64,000 nucleotides of DNA from Streptococcus thermophilus (GTDB lineage Bacteria > Bacillota > Bacilli > Lactobacillales > Streptococcaceae), in assembly GCF_010120595.1 (NCBI RefSeq), contig NZ_CP038020.1, forward strand, positions 1,240,001 through 1,304,000. The letters are read 5' to 3'. Numbering within the stretch: the first letter of the stretch is position 1; each line of letters opens with the position of its first letter. Made by a program: the position numbers and the translations under genes. Below are positions 29,164 through 38,963 of this stretch, piece after piece. Under the pieces are notes generated by a model, which made no database searches, was not told the DNA's origin, and was given only the letters and a program-made list of their open reading frames with translations.

Positions 29164-31413
29164 ATGTCAACTACTATCATTGGTTTCCCACGTTTGGGTG
29201 AATTCCGAGAATTAAAATTTACTACAGAAAAATATTTTAGAAATGAAATTACTGCAGACGAACTTTTAGCGGCTGCTAAAGATTTGCGTGCAAAACACTG
29301 GAATATTGTTAAAGAAAAAGGTATTACTGAAATTCCTTCAAATGACTTTTCTCATTACGATAACTTCCTTGATGCGGCCTTCCTTTTCAACGTAGTTCCT
29401 GAGTCTGTGAAAAACTTGGATTTGACTGAATTGGAACAATACTTTGCTTTGGCACGTGGTTACCAAGGTGAAAAGGGGGATGTGCGTGCTCTTCCAATGA
29501 AGAAATGGTTCAACACCAACTACCATTACATCGTTCCAAAATTTGAAAAAACAACAGCAGTAAAATTGGCTGGTCACAAGATTTTTGATGAGTACCAAGA
29601 AGCCAAAGACTTGGGTCTGGATACTCGCCCAGTTGTGGTTGGACCATTCACTTTCCTTCAATTGTCTGATTTCGAAGATGGTGTGAAAGCAGAAGACTTC
29701 GTCGATAGCTTTATTGCTGCCTACCAAGATGTCTTTGCAAAATTGGCTGAACTTGGTGCTACTCGTATCCAACTTGATGAACCAGCACTTGTTAAAGATT
29801 TGACTGCTGACGAAAAAGCACTCTTCTTGAATCTGTACAATAAAATCTTGGCTGACAAGAAAGGCCTTGAGGTCTTGATTCAAACTTACTTTGGTGATGT
29901 TCGTGATGTATACAATGATCTTGTAAACTTGCCAGTAGATGCTATCGGTCTTGACTTTGTCGAAGGTAAGAAGACGCTTGAACTTGTCAAAGGTGGATTC
30001 CCAGCTGACAAGACTCTCTATGCAGGTATTGTCAATGGTAAAAACATCTGGCGCAACAACTACGAAAAGAGCTTGGCTGTTCTTGAACAAATTCCAGCTG
30101 AAAACATCGTATTGACAAGCTCATGCTCACTTCTTCATGTGCCATTTACGACTGCTAATGAAGAATTTGAACCAGAAATCTTGAACCACTTTGCTTTTGC
30201 CGTTGAAAAATTAGATGAACTTCGTGATTTGGATGCTATCCGTAATGGTCAAGGTGCTGAATCACTTGCTGCTAACAAAGAGCTCTTTGCTATTGAACGT
30301 GTTGGTGCAAATGCTGAACTTCGTGCTCGTATTGCAGGTTTGACAGAAGCAGATTACACACGTTTACCGGCTTTCGCAGAACGTGAAGCCATTCAAAAGG
30401 ATGCCTTCAAACTTCCATTGCTTCCGACAACAACTATCGGTTCATTCCCTCAAACTAAGGAAGTTCGTGCCAAACGTTTGGCTTTCCGTAAGAATGAATT
30501 GTCTCAGGAAGAATATGATGCCTTTCTTGCTGAAATTATAGATGAATGGATTGAATGGCAAGAAGAAGTTGGCTTTGACGTCCTTGTACATGGTGAGTTT
30601 GAACGTAATGACATGGTTGAGTACTTCGGTCAAAACTTGTCTGGGTACCTCTTCTCTAAAAATGGTTGGGTGCAATCATATGGTATGCGTGGGGTGAAAC
30701 CACCAATCATCTGGGGTGATGTCACTCGTCTTAATCCAATCACTGTAAAATGGTCTAGCTACGCACAAAGACGTACTGACAAGCCTGTTAAAGGTATGTT
30801 GACTGGGCCAGTTACAATCCTCAATTGGTCATTCCCACGTGAAGATATCTCTATTAAAGATTCAACTCTTCAAATCGCTCTTGCTATCAAGGATGAAGTG
30901 CTTGACCTCGAAGCTGCAGGCATTAAGATTATCCAAATCGATGAGGCTGCTCTTCGTGAAAAATTGCCACTCCGTCGTAGTGACTGGTACGAAGACTACC
31001 TTGACTGGGCTATTCCAGCCTTCCGTTTGGTACACTCAACAGTAGCACCAGACACACAAATTCACACACACATGTGTTACTCAGAGTTTACAGATATCAT
31101 TCCAGCTATCGACAACTTGGATGCAGATGTTATCTCTTTTGAAGCTAGTCGTTCAAACCTTGAAATCTTGGATGAACTTAAAGCACAAAACTTCCAAACA
31201 GAAGTTGGACCTGGAGTTTATGATATCCACTCACCTCGTGTCCCACAAGACGGTGAAATTGACCACACTATCGAAGCGATCTTGGCTAAAGTTCCAAGTA
31301 GTAAAGTATGGATCAACCCTGACTGTGGTTTGAAGACTCGTGGTATTAAAGAAACTAAAGAAAGCTTAACCAAGCTTCTAGAAGCAGCAAAAGCGGCTCG
31401 CAAAAACTTGTAA
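29164..31413 (+). CDS. metE: Cobalamin-independent methionine synthase
   Basis: 749 residues from the ATG at 29164 ([12 protein letters not shown]), preceded by GAGGAGGA. An upstream in-frame start at 29125 would add 13 residues that do not fit the family. N-terminal and C-terminal TIM barrels are present. Zinc ligands sit in HTHMCYSEF and NPDCGLKTR; the folate-binding GSFPQT segment begins the C half. It methylates homocysteine from 5-methyl-THF-triglutamate. Paired with metF, which makes the methyl donor. Likely MET-box controlled. Confidence 0.97.
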   Translation: MSTTIIGFPRLGEFRELKFTTEKYFRNEITADELLAAAKDLRAKHWNIVKEKGITEIPSNDFSHYDNFLDAAFLFNVVPESVKNLDLTELEQYFALARGYQGEKGDVRALPMKKWFNTNYHYIVPKFEKTTAVKLAGHKIFDEYQEAKDLGLDTRPVVVGPFTFLQLSDFEDGVKAEDFVDSFIAAYQDVFAKLAELGATRIQLDEPALVKDLTADEKALFLNLYNKILADKKGLEVLIQTYFGDVRDVYNDLVNLPVDAIGLDFVEGKKTLELVKGGFPADKTLYAGIVNGKNIWRNNYEKSLAVLEQIPAENIVLTSSCSLLHVPFTTANEEFEPEILNHFAFAVEKLDELRDLDAIRNGQGAESLAANKELFAIERVGANAELRARIAGLTEADYTRLPAFAEREAIQKDAFKLPLLPTTTIGSFPQTKEVRAKRLAFRKNELSQEEYDAFLAEIIDEWIEWQEEVGFDVLVHGEFERNDMVEYFGQNLSGYLFSKNGWVQSYGMRGVKPPIIWGDVTRLNPITVKWSSYAQRRTDKPVKGMLTGPVTILNWSFPREDISIKDSTLQIALAIKDEVLDLEAAGIKIIQIDEAALREKLPLRRSDWYEDYLDWAIPAFRLVHSTVAPDTQIHTHMCYSEFTDIIPAIDNLDADVISFEASRSNLEILDELKAQNFQTEVGPGVYDIHSPRVPQDGEIDHTIEAILAKVPSSKVWINPDCGLKTRGIKETKESLTKLLEAAKAARKNL

Positions 31414-31430
31414 GTAGAAGTTATAATACC

Positions 31431-31467
31431 TTGAAAACCTTCTTTCCTATATGTAGAAGGTTTTCAA
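31431..31467 (+). terminator. Perfect 13-bp hairpin between metE and metF without a T-run
   Basis: TTGAAAACCTTCT (31431-31443) pairs fully with AGAAGGTTTTCAA (31455-31467). No T-tract follows, so it is a weak terminator, a processing or stability hairpin, or an attenuating element that lets some transcripts reach metF. Confidence 0.5.
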
Positions 31468-31601
31468 TAGTGAATAATTTTCTAAAGATTTTTGTAATCA
31501 AGCTAGATGCAAAATGTGATCAATAATTCCTACGAGTTTACTTGACACTAATAAAAATGCTTTTGTCTCAACAAAAATCTAAAACGAAGAAGGTAAAACT
31601 T

Positions 31602-32477
31602 ATGACAAGCCAAACACCATCCCTCTCTTTTGAAGTCTTTCCACCTAATCCAGCCGTAGGAAATGAGAAAATCTTGCTTGCCCTTGATGACATGAAAGGA
31701 TCGGCACCCCATTTTATCAGTGTAACAGCTAGTAATAACAAATATAGTATCAAAGAGACAACGGTTCCTTTGGCAGACCATATTCAAAATGACCTGGCTA
31801 TTCCTACTATTGCTCACCTTCCAGCAATCTATTTGAGCAAAGAAAAGGTAGCTGATACTTTGCGAGAATTAGATGCTGTTGGAGTAAATCGTATCCTGGC
31901 ACTTCGTGGTGACATCATTCCTGGGGTCGAACCTCTAAAAGACTTCAGATATGCAACTGATTTGATTGAGTTTATCAAGGCAGAAGCTCCTAACTTTGAT
32001 ATCATTGGTGCTTGTTATCCTGAAGGTCATCCTGATTCACCAAATCAAATCTCTGATATTCAAAATCTTAAGAAGAAAGTAGATGCAGGTTGTTCAAGTC
32101 TTGTAACCCAACTCTTCTTTGATAATGAACGCTTCTACGATTTCCAAGATAAATGTACTCTTGCTGGCATTGATGTGCCTATCCATGCTGGTATTATGCC
32201 TATTTTGAATCGTAACCAAGCCCTACGTTTACTTAAGACGTGTGAAAATATCCATTTGCCACGTAAATTCCGTGCTATTTTGGATAAGTATGAGCATGAT
32301 CCTGAATCTCTGAGAGCTGCCGGTCTAGCTTATGCTGTTGACCAAATCGTGGATTTGGTTACACAAGACGTTGCTGGAGTTCACCTTTATACGATGAATA
32401 ATGCAGAGACTGCACGTCATATTTACGAAGCTACTCACTCCTTGTTTAAGCATCATTCACAAGTCGGCGCACTGTAA
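31602..32477 (+). CDS. metF: Methylenetetrahydrofolate reductase
   Basis: 291 residues from the ATG at 31602 (AAGAAGG upstream). An upstream in-frame start is not supported by a binding site. Motifs: SFEVFPPNPAVGNEK, HLPAIYLSKEKV, LALRGD, ACYPEGHPDS, and QLFFDNERFYDF. It uses FAD to reduce methylene-THF to 5-methyl-THF for MetE. It follows metE by 188 nt with a hairpin between. No second MET-box was seen, so it probably depends on metE readthrough. Confidence 0.95.
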   Translation: MTSQTPSLSFEVFPPNPAVGNEKILLALDDMKGSAPHFISVTASNNKYSIKETTVPLADHIQNDLAIPTIAHLPAIYLSKEKVADTLRELDAVGVNRILALRGDIIPGVEPLKDFRYATDLIEFIKAEAPNFDIIGACYPEGHPDSPNQISDIQNLKKKVDAGCSSLVTQLFFDNERFYDFQDKCTLAGIDVPIHAGIMPILNRNQALRLLKTCENIHLPRKFRAILDKYEHDPESLRAAGLAYAVDQIVDLVTQDVAGVHLYTMNNAETARHIYEATHSLFKHHSQVGAL

Positions 32478-32490
32478 TTGAATAATAGAA

Positions 32491-32526
32491 AAACCACCTA
32501 TATATTTAATCTATAGGTGGTTTCTT
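32491..32526 (+). terminator. Terminator of metF
   Basis: AAACCACCTATA pairs with TATAGGTGGTTT (12 bp), followed by TCTT. The T-run is short. Confidence 0.7.
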
Positions 32527-32580
32527 GGTGTAGCAGCGAAAGATTGTAATTACTTATGTGGGGCATTATTATCATGTATC

Positions 32581-32609
32581 AAAAAAGACCTAGAGCTTAG
32601 CTCTAAGTC
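32581..32609 (-). terminator. Terminator of pgmA
   Basis: The minus-strand hairpin built on TAGAGC-TTA-GCTCTA with flanking GAC/GTC is followed by TTTTTT, just after the pgmA stop. Confidence 0.85.
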
Positions 32610-32616
32610 AAAAGTA

Positions 32617-34335
32617 CTATTCACCTACAAAAGCATTGATTTCTGCTTCGATGTTAGCAATTTTTTCTTTAGCATCCGCTTCAGTTTCTCCAACTGTTGC
32701 AATGTAAAATTTGATTTTTGGTTCTGTACCTGAAGGACGAACGGCAAACCATGAATCATCAGCCAAGATGTATTTCAAAACGTTACTTGGAGGAGTTGTC
32801 AATTTTTCTACGCCGTCAGCAGTAGTAGCTGTTTGTTCCAAGAAGTCTTCTGTTTTAGCAATATCAGTGTTGTTGAATTGTTTAGGAGCATTGCGACGGA
32901 ATTTGTCCATGATTTTCTTGATTTCTGCAGCACCATCAACACCTGAAAGCGTAACTGAAATTGTCTTTTCTGAGAAGTAACCATATTGTTTGTAGATTTC
33001 CTCGATACCATCTGCCAATGTCATACCACGTGAACGGTAGTAAGCAGCAATTTCTGCAATGATAAGAACGGCTTGGATAGCGTCTTTATCGCGTACAAAT
33101 GGTTTGATGAGGTAACCGAAGCTTTCTTCAAAACCAAACATGTAAGTGTAATTGTGTTGTGTTTCAAATTCATGAATCTTTTCACCGATAAATTTGAAGC
33201 CAGTCAAGACATTAAACATTGTTGCGCCGTAGCTTTCTGCGATCTTAGTAACTAATTCAGTTGATACGATTGATTTACAAAGGGCAGCATTAGCAGGGAG
33301 AGTACCAGCTGTTTTGTGAGCTTCAAGGATATATTTGGCGATGATAGCACCAATTTGGTTACCAGAAAGGTTGAGGTATGAACCATCTGGTTGGCGGATT
33401 TCAACGCCAAGACGGTCCGCGTCAGGGTCAGTTGCAACCAATACGTCGGCATCTACATTACGACCGAGTTCTTCAGCAAGAGCAAAGGCATCTTGGTTTT
33501 CTGGGTTAGGAGATTTAACAGTTGAGAAGTCATCATGAGGAACCGCTTGAGCTTCAACGACTTGAACAGCATCAAACCCAGCTTGAGCAAGGGCACGGCG
33601 AGCCAACATTTCACCAGTACCATGAAGTGGAGTATATACAATCTTCATGTCACGACCATACTCATTAATCAAGTCCTGGTTGATGTTAACGTCTTTAACT
33701 TCTTTTAGGTATTCAGCATCAACATTTTCACCGATGATTTCGATGAGACCGCTAGCCTTGCTGTCTTCGAGGTCAGCTAATTTGACAGTGAAAGGATTAT
33801 CAATAGCACGGATGTAATCTGTCAATGCATCGGCATCAGCGGGTGGCATTTGTCCACCGTCTTCACCATAAACTTTGTATCCGTTAAATGGAGCTGGGTT
33901 GTGGCTAGCAGTTATCATGATACCAGCAAATGTGTGGAGATGACGTACTGCGAATGATAATTCAGGAGTTGGACGAAGGCTCTCGAACACATAAGATTTA
34001 ATACCATGAGCTGCTAAAACTTGCGCAGATTCAAAAGCAAACTCAGGAGAGAAACGACGGCTGTCATAAGCGATAGCAACACCACGTTTTTTAGCTTCCT
34101 CACCTTTTGAGTCGATCAATTGCGCCAAACCTTCGGTTGCTTGACGAACAACATAAATGTTAATACGGTTGGTACCAGCGCCGATTAAACCACGCATACC
34201 AGCTGTACCGAATTCAAGATTAGTATAGAAGGCATCTTCTTTAGTTTTTTTATCCATAGAAACCAACTCGTCACGAAGATAAACAGGCAATTCAGCAAAA
34301 TCGAGCCATTTTTGATAATTTTCAGTGTAAGACAT
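32617..34335 (-). CDS. pgmA: Phosphoglucomutase (alpha-D-phosphohexomutase family)
   Basis: 572 residues. Active-site serine loop ITASHNPAPFNGYK, metal loop VATDPDADRLGVE, sugar loop FGFEESFGYL, and C-terminal phosphate loop RPSGTEPKIKFY: all four domains are intact. It interconverts glucose-1-P and glucose-6-P, linking glycolysis with UDP-glucose, exopolysaccharide and cell-wall precursors. GGAG precedes the ATG. A cre-like site overlaps the likely start of transcription. Monocistronic. Confidence 0.95.
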   Translation of the reverse strand: MSYTENYQKWLDFAELPVYLRDELVSMDKKTKEDAFYTNLEFGTAGMRGLIGAGTNRINIYVVRQATEGLAQLIDSKGEEAKKRGVAIAYDSRRFSPEFAFESAQVLAAHGIKSYVFESLRPTPELSFAVRHLHTFAGIMITASHNPAPFNGYKVYGEDGGQMPPADADALTDYIRAIDNPFTVKLADLEDSKASGLIEIIGENVDAEYLKEVKDVNINQDLINEYGRDMKIVYTPLHGTGEMLARRALAQAGFDAVQVVEAQAVPHDDFSTVKSPNPENQDAFALAEELGRNVDADVLVATDPDADRLGVEIRQPDGSYLNLSGNQIGAIIAKYILEAHKTAGTLPANAALCKSIVSTELVTKIAESYGATMFNVLTGFKFIGEKIHEFETQHNYTYMFGFEESFGYLIKPFVRDKDAIQAVLIIAEIAAYYRSRGMTLADGIEEIYKQYGYFSEKTISVTLSGVDGAAEIKKIMDKFRRNAPKQFNNTDIAKTEDFLEQTATTADGVEKLTTPPSNVLKYILADDSWFAVRPSGTEPKIKFYIATVGETEADAKEKIANIEAEINAFVGE

Positions 34336-34352
34336 ATCAATCTCCTTTATAT

Positions 34353-34372
34353 TTTTAAACGCTTACATTATA
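34353..34372 (-). promoter_or_regulatory. pgmA -10 box overlapping a CcpA cre-like site
   Basis: On the minus strand TATAAT (34367-34372) runs straight into ATGTAAGCGTTTAAAA (34353-34368). The latter fits cre WTGNNARCGNWWWCAW at 15 of 16 positions (A for C near the end). A site on the transcription start would normally mean repression by CcpA. Confidence 0.55.
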
Positions 34373-34417
34373 TCACAACTAAAGGAAAAAAATCATGCTA
34401 ATTACCATGTTTTTTCT

Positions 34418-34993
34418 TTATTTTTTCAATCGAAGTAGCATAGGTGTGATACTAAGCGTTAATAGGCCAGCAATAACCATTTCAGCAACAGAGTTTATAG
34501 TGAAAATAGTTGCCATTAGAGTTTTTCCACCTGCTGAGTAGAAATTAGGGATTAGGAAGTAGATACCTAGAAGCACGAAAAATGTATTTGTAAAAGCACC
34601 TAAAACACCAGACAGCGTCAAGCCTAGGCGATTTTGAAGTAACTTGTAGATAAAGTAAGGAAAAATACCGATTAAAATACGAGGAACAATTGCAATGACA
34701 GCAGATGCCCAAGTTCCTCCTTCCACAAAAGGACTGAAGAGATAACTGCCTACTGTATAGACGATAGTGTTACGAACAATACTCATAATTCCCATAAAAC
34801 CGCCTAAATATGCACCAATTTTAGGACCATAGACGATACTAGCAATAATGACTGGGATATGAGTTAGGGTTGGTTTGATTGGAAGTGCAAAAGCAGCAAA
34901 GATAGTTTGACTGAGTACCTCAATAACGACCATTGTGGCTATTAATAGAGCCAATTGTGCCGTTTGGTTTGCTTTATTTTTTTTATTCATCAT
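34418..34993 (-). CDS. panT: ECF transporter S component, probable pantothenate (PanT)
   Basis: 191 residues with about six membrane helices. The N-terminal pattern AQLALLIATMVVIEVLSQTIFAAFALPIKPTLTHIPVIIASIVYGP is typical of S components of energy-coupling-factor importers. It stands directly after coaC in the coaB-coaC unit. That neighbourhood, known for PanT, suggests pantothenate as substrate. The ATPase and T subunits are shared and encoded elsewhere. Two adjacent ATG codons can start it. Confidence 0.8.
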   Translation of the reverse strand: MMNKKNKANQTAQLALLIATMVVIEVLSQTIFAAFALPIKPTLTHIPVIIASIVYGPKIGAYLGGFMGIMSIVRNTIVYTVGSYLFSPFVEGGTWASAVIAIVPRILIGIFPYFIYKLLQNRLGLTLSGVLGAFTNTFFVLLGIYFLIPNFYSAGGKTLMATIFTINSVAEMVIAGLLTLSITPMLLRLKK

Positions 34994-35017
34994 AAACTTC
35001 TTTTCTTGTCAACAAGA

Positions 35018-35563
35018 CTATTTTGTTAGAGCATTATCTATTGACTCAATAATGACAGAAATATCAGCTAGAGCGCCACGACCTGTATCTCCGCATGCAA
35101 GTAAACCAGATTTTGGAAGAATTTCTTGGTAGCCAACTTCTTGCAAGGTCTTTAAGTTCTTCTTAGTCAATGGATTTTCATACATTTTCGTATTCATTGC
35201 TGGTGCAATTAGTTTTGGAGTGGTGCTTGGCAAAGCTAAAGCCGTCGCAGTTAGCATGTTATCAGCCATGCCGTGTGCTAATTTGGCAATCGTACTTGCT
35301 GAAGCTGGGGCAACAATAAAGAGATCAGTTTTCTTAGCTAAGTCAATATGATTAATACGTTCAGCCAATTTTTCTTCCATAACATCGGAGTGAACTGGAT
35401 TCTTAGAAAGAGCTTGAAGAGTTAGAGGCGTAATAAAGGATTGAGCAGACTCAGTCATAATGACGTGGATATCATATCCCTTTTTCTTTAGTTTGCTTGT
35501 CAGATCTGCTGACTTATAGGCGGAAATTGAGCCAGAAACAGCAAGTATGATACGTTTAGTCAT
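35018..35563 (-). CDS. coaC: Phosphopantothenoylcysteine decarboxylase
   Basis: 181 residues of the HFCD flavoprotein family, starting MTKRIILAVSGSISAYKSADL. The active-site histidine is in INHIDLAKKTDLFIVAPASA, the substrate clamp is PAMNTKMYENP, and a late cysteine lies in GLLACGDTGRG. It decarboxylates phosphopantothenoylcysteine in CoA synthesis. In many bacteria this is fused to CoaB; here, as in other streptococci, the two are separate genes that overlap by 8 nt. Confidence 0.93.
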   Translation of the reverse strand: MTKRIILAVSGSISAYKSADLTSKLKKKGYDIHVIMTESAQSFITPLTLQALSKNPVHSDVMEEKLAERINHIDLAKKTDLFIVAPASASTIAKLAHGMADNMLTATALALPSTTPKLIAPAMNTKMYENPLTKKNLKTLQEVGYQEILPKSGLLACGDTGRGALADISVIIESIDNALTK

Positions 35564-36239
35564 AGCATATCCTTTCATATAAGGCTTGAGCAATTGCAGA
35601 CTTAGTTGTAACCATCTCTTCACCCTTTTCGTCAACTAGATAAGCAATATGTTGATTTGGAGTAATCTCACCCAAATCATTTGCCACAATAATGTTTGCT
35701 TGATTGCGTTTAAGACTAGCACGAGCAGCCTTGAAAAGATCCTCTTTGCTGACATTTGCGAGAAGTTTGAAGCCAACCAACTGAATATTGGGATTCCATT
35801 GTTTAACCAGGCTAATAATCTTTGGTGTCTTTTTAAGGAAAAGAACCTGATAATCCGAAGCCGAAGATATCTTGCTCTCAGTGTTAGACTTATGTAAGAG
35901 TTGGCTGGGGTTTTCCGTATCTTCCAACTCAGCGAAATCCGTCATATAAATTGGAGTATAGTCAGAGATAGCCATACTATGGATGAGGACATCGTGCTCC
36001 TTGACAAGTGGCTCCATACTTTTTAGGAGACTGTCTACGTTGGTAATTTCTGTAATCTTTAGATTTTCTTTTGGTTCAGGTTTAACGGCAGTCTTTACAG
36101 TTACTAAGGTAACTTGGTGACCCTTAGCCAAGAAAAGTTCAGCGATTTCCTTACCCAGATAACCTGTTGAATGATTTGTGATTCCACGGACATCATCAAT
36201 CTTTTCAGTGGTACCACCTGATGTAATCAAAATTTTCAT
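35556..36239 (-). CDS. coaB: Phosphopantothenate--cysteine ligase
   Basis: 227 residues, Rossmann-like. Motifs: ITSGGTTEKIDDVRGITNHSTGYLG (nucleotide and intermediate binding), VLIHSMAISDYTP, and ANDLGEIT near the end. It joins cysteine to 4'-phosphopantothenate; the product goes to CoaC. First gene of coaB-coaC-panT. coaA, the pathway's first kinase, is at 42.7-43.6 kb. Confidence 0.93.
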   Translation of the reverse strand: MKILITSGGTTEKIDDVRGITNHSTGYLGKEIAELFLAKGHQVTLVTVKTAVKPEPKENLKITEITNVDSLLKSMEPLVKEHDVLIHSMAISDYTPIYMTDFAELEDTENPSQLLHKSNTESKISSASDYQVLFLKKTPKIISLVKQWNPNIQLVGFKLLANVSKEDLFKAARASLKRNQANIIVANDLGEITPNQHIAYLVDEKGEEMVTTKSAIAQALYERICYD

Positions 36240-36302
36240 AGTAGTATTGTACTAAAAATTTAGATTTTAGTAAATAATAGTAAGTGTTTTTGAGACGTAC
36301 CC

Positions 36303-36331
36303 CTATAAAATAAAGTTATAACTTTTTATAG
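36303..36331. promoter_or_regulatory. Nested palindrome between coaB and fhs
   Basis: A perfect 12-bp palindrome AAGTTATAACTT (36313-36324) is nested inside CTATAAA (36303-36309) and TTTATAG (36325-36331). It lies between the divergent coaB and fhs genes, 8 bp upstream of the PurBox. It could be an operator serving either gene. I do not recognise it. Confidence 0.35.
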
Positions 36332-36338
36332 CTAAATA

Positions 36339-36351
36339 AAAACCGAACATT
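36339..36351 (+). promoter_or_regulatory. PurBox upstream of fhs
   Basis: AAAACCGAACATT matches the PurR activation box AWWWCCGAACWWT of lactococci and streptococci exactly. It lies about 65-70 nt before the transcription start predicted from the TATAAT at 36397-36402, the spacing usual for PurR-activated promoters. Confidence 0.75.
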
Positions 36352-36393
36352 TGAAAACAATTTCTAAAAAATAGTGCGTTTTTTATTAATCTT

Positions 36394-36402
36394 TGTTATA
36401 AT
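36394..36402 (+). promoter_or_regulatory. fhs extended -10 promoter
   Basis: TGT-TATAAT with TG one base before the hexamer, 30 nt upstream of the fhs ATG. A good -35 is missing, which fits an activator-dependent promoter. Confidence 0.6.
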
Positions 36403-36432
36403 AGTACATAGAAATATATAGAGGAGTATCTC

Positions 36433-38103
36433 ATGAAAACAGATATTGAAATTGCTCAAAGTGTAGAATTAAAACCAATCACAGAAGTAGTTGAAAAAGT
36501 TGGAATCGGCTTTGACGATTTGGAACTCTACGGAAAATATAAGGCAAAATTGTCGTTTGATAAAATCAATGAAGTCAAAGACGACAAACCAGGAAAATTG
36601 ATTTTGGTAACAGCCATCAATCCAACACCAGCAGGTGAAGGTAAATCAACCATGTCAATTGGTCTTGCAGACGCTCTTAACAAAATTGGTAAGAAAACAA
36701 TGATTGCCCTTCGTGAACCATCTCTTGGTCCTGTTATGGGGATTAAAGGTGGTGCTGCAGGTGGTGGTTACGCTCAAGTTCTTCCAATGGAGGATATCAA
36801 TCTTCACTTCACAGGTGATATGCACGCTATTACTACAGCGAATAATGCCTTGTCAGCCCTTCTTGACAATCATATTCATCAAGGAAACGCCCTAGGTATT
36901 GATCAACGTCGTATTATTTGGAAACGTGTCGTTGACCTTAATGACCGTGCTCTTCGTCATGTGACAGTTGGTCTTGGTGGCCCACTCAATGGTATCCCCC
37001 GTGAAGATGGTTTTGATATTACCGTAGCCTCTGAAATCATGGCAATTCTTTGCTTGGCTACTGACATCAACGACCTTAAAGAACGCTTAGCTAACATTGT
37101 CGTTGCTTACCGTTATGACCGTACACCTGTTTATGTACGTGATCTTGAAATCGAAGGTGCGCTTACACTTATTCTAAAAGATGCCATCAAACCTAACTTG
37201 GTACAGACAATTTATGGTACACCAGCCTTGGTACATGGTGGTCCATTTGCCAACATCGCTCACGGATGTAACTCAGTTCTAGCTACATCTACAGCACTTC
37301 GCTTGGCAGACTACACGGTCACTGAAGCAGGTTTCGGTGCAGACCTTGGTGCTGAAAAATTCCTTGATATTAAAACTCCAAACCTACCAACAACTCCAGA
37401 TGCTGTCGTTATTGTTGCTACACTTCGTGCTCTTAAGATGCATGGTGGTGTCGCTAAAACTGACCTTTCTGAGGAAAATGTTCAAGCCGTTCGCGATGGC
37501 TTTTCAAACTTAAAACGTCATGTAGAAAATATACGTAAATTTGGTATTCCAGCGGTTGTTGCCATTAACGAATTTGTTGCTGACACAGAAGCTGAAATCG
37601 CAGCTCTTAAAGAACTTTGTTCCGAAATCAAGGTTCCTGTTGAATTGGCTAGCGTTTGGGCTAATGGTGCTGATGGTGGTATTGACCTTGCTAATACAGT
37701 AGTGGATGCTGTTGAAAATGGCAATGCTGATTACAAACGTCTCTATTCGGATGATGATAGCTTGGAAGAAAAGATTACTAAGATTGTTACTGAAATCTAT
37801 GGTGGTAAATCAGTTGTCTTCGAGAAAAAAGCTAAAAATCAACTCAAACAGTTTGCAGAATTTGGTTGGGATAAATTGCCAGTATGTATGGCTAAAACAC
37901 AATATAGTTTCTCAGATAACCAATTCTTGCTTGGAGCACCAGAAGGTTTTGATATCACTATTCGTGAGTTTGTTCCTAAAACAGGTGCTGGATTCATCGT
38001 GGCTCTCACAGGTGATGTTATGACCATGCCAGGTCTTCCAAAAGCCCCAGCGGCCCTCAAGATGGATGTTACTGAAGATGGAACAGCAGTTGGTTTGTTC
38101 TAA
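36433..38103 (+). CDS. fhs: Formate--tetrahydrofolate ligase
   Basis: 556 residues, the normal length. The ATP-binding loop is [18 protein letters not shown] and [23 protein letters not shown] is a family signature; [10 protein letters not shown] follows. It makes 10-formyl-THF from formate, THF and ATP, supplying purine synthesis and initiator tRNA formylation. In milk, S. thermophilus relies on formate for purines, so PurR control is sensible. AGAGGAG precedes the ATG. Monocistronic. Confidence 0.96.
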   Translation: MKTDIEIAQSVELKPITEVVEKVGIGFDDLELYGKYKAKLSFDKINEVKDDKPGKLILVTAINPTPAGEGKSTMSIGLADALNKIGKKTMIALREPSLGPVMGIKGGAAGGGYAQVLPMEDINLHFTGDMHAITTANNALSALLDNHIHQGNALGIDQRRIIWKRVVDLNDRALRHVTVGLGGPLNGIPREDGFDITVASEIMAILCLATDINDLKERLANIVVAYRYDRTPVYVRDLEIEGALTLILKDAIKPNLVQTIYGTPALVHGGPFANIAHGCNSVLATSTALRLADYTVTEAGFGADLGAEKFLDIKTPNLPTTPDAVVIVATLRALKMHGGVAKTDLSEENVQAVRDGFSNLKRHVENIRKFGIPAVVAINEFVADTEAEIAALKELCSEIKVPVELASVWANGADGGIDLANTVVDAVENGNADYKRLYSDDDSLEEKITKIVTEIYGGKSVVFEKKAKNQLKQFAEFGWDKLPVCMAKTQYSFSDNQFLLGAPEGFDITIREFVPKTGAGFIVALTGDVMTMPGLPKAPAALKMDVTEDGTAVGLF

Positions 38104-38121
38104 TAACGAATATTTCTTTAA

Positions 38122-38147
38122 AGCAGTGCCTATAGGTGCTGTTTTTT
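38122..38147 (+). terminator. Terminator of fhs
   Basis: The stem AGCAGTGCC/GGTGCTGTT (with G-U pairs) around TATA is followed by TTTTTT. Confidence 0.75.
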
Positions 38148-38288
38148 GCTCCATTCTTAAGGAAAATAAGGTAAACTGAGTCTAAATAAAAGAAATTAAT
38201 GCACTAGAAGATTAGATGTATTTTCGATATAATAGGATGATTTAGAGAGATATATGACTAGGTTTTACACCTAGCAAGAGGGATAACT

Positions 38289-38963
38289 ATGATTAAAATT
38301 TTACTAGTAGAAGATGATTTGAGTTTGTCGAACTCAGTTTTTGATTTTTTAGATGACTTTGCGGATGTGATGCAAGTATTTGATGGAGATGAAGGTCTTT
38401 ACGAAGCTGAAAGTGGTGTTTATGATTTGATTCTTTTGGACTTAATGTTACCTGAAAAAGATGGTTTTACAGTTCTTAAAGAATTGCGTGAACAAGGAAT
38501 AACGACTCCTGTTCTTATCATGACTGCTAAGGAAAGTCTAGACGATAAGGGGCATGGCTTCGAACTCGGAGCTGATGATTATCTAACCAAGCCTTTCTAT
38601 TTAGAAGAATTGAAGATGCGTATTCAGGCACTTTTGAAACGTTCTGGTAAATTTGATCAAAATACTTTTTCTTTTGGAGATGTTTGTGTCAACCTTTCTA
38701 CAAATTCAACTTATGTGGGTGATGAAGAAGTAGAACTTCTTGGTAAAGAATTTGATTTATTAGTCTACTTCCTACAAAATCAAAACGTTATTTTGCCCAA
38801 GTCGCAAATCTTTGATCGTCTTTGGGGATTTGATAGTGATACCAATGTCTCTGTTGTTGAAGTTTATGTTTCGAAAATTCGTAAGAAACTTAAGGGGACT
38901 GATTTTGCTACCAACCTACAAACCTTAAGAAGTGTGGGGTATATTTTGAAGAATGCTGACTGA
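38289..38963 (+). CDS. ciaR: Response regulator CiaR (OmpR family)
   Basis: 224 residues. Receiver domain: acidic pocket VEDD (about 8-10), phosphorylated Asp at 51 in [13 protein letters not shown], and Lys in TKPF. C-terminal winged-helix DNA-binding domain. The sequence and the following kinase identify it as CiaR, which in streptococci controls envelope stress, competence and a set of small csRNAs through TTTAAG-N5-TTTAAG sites. The gene is intact, but its partner kinase overlaps it by 11 nt and is broken. No good CiaR repeat was seen directly upstream. Confidence 0.9.
   Translation: MIKILLVEDDLSLSNSVFDFLDDFADVMQVFDGDEGLYEAESGVYDLILLDLMLPEKDGFTVLKELREQGITTPVLIMTAKESLDDKGHGFELGADDYLTKPFYLEELKMRIQALLKRSGKFDQNTFSFGDVCVNLSTNSTYVGDEEVELLGKEFDLLVYFLQNQNVILPKSQIFDRLWGFDSDTNVSVVEVYVSKIRKKLKGTDFATNLQTLRSVGYILKNAD

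Noticed and set aside
29338..30090. 250-residue open frame on the minus strand inside metE
   Set aside because: It is a shadow of the metE codons, has no ribosome binding site and a composition unlike real proteins here.
38150..38180. Possible CiaR autoregulation repeat (CTTAAG...TAAGG) upstream of ciaR
   Set aside because: Spacing and half-site bases do not fit TTTAAG-N5-TTTAAG.
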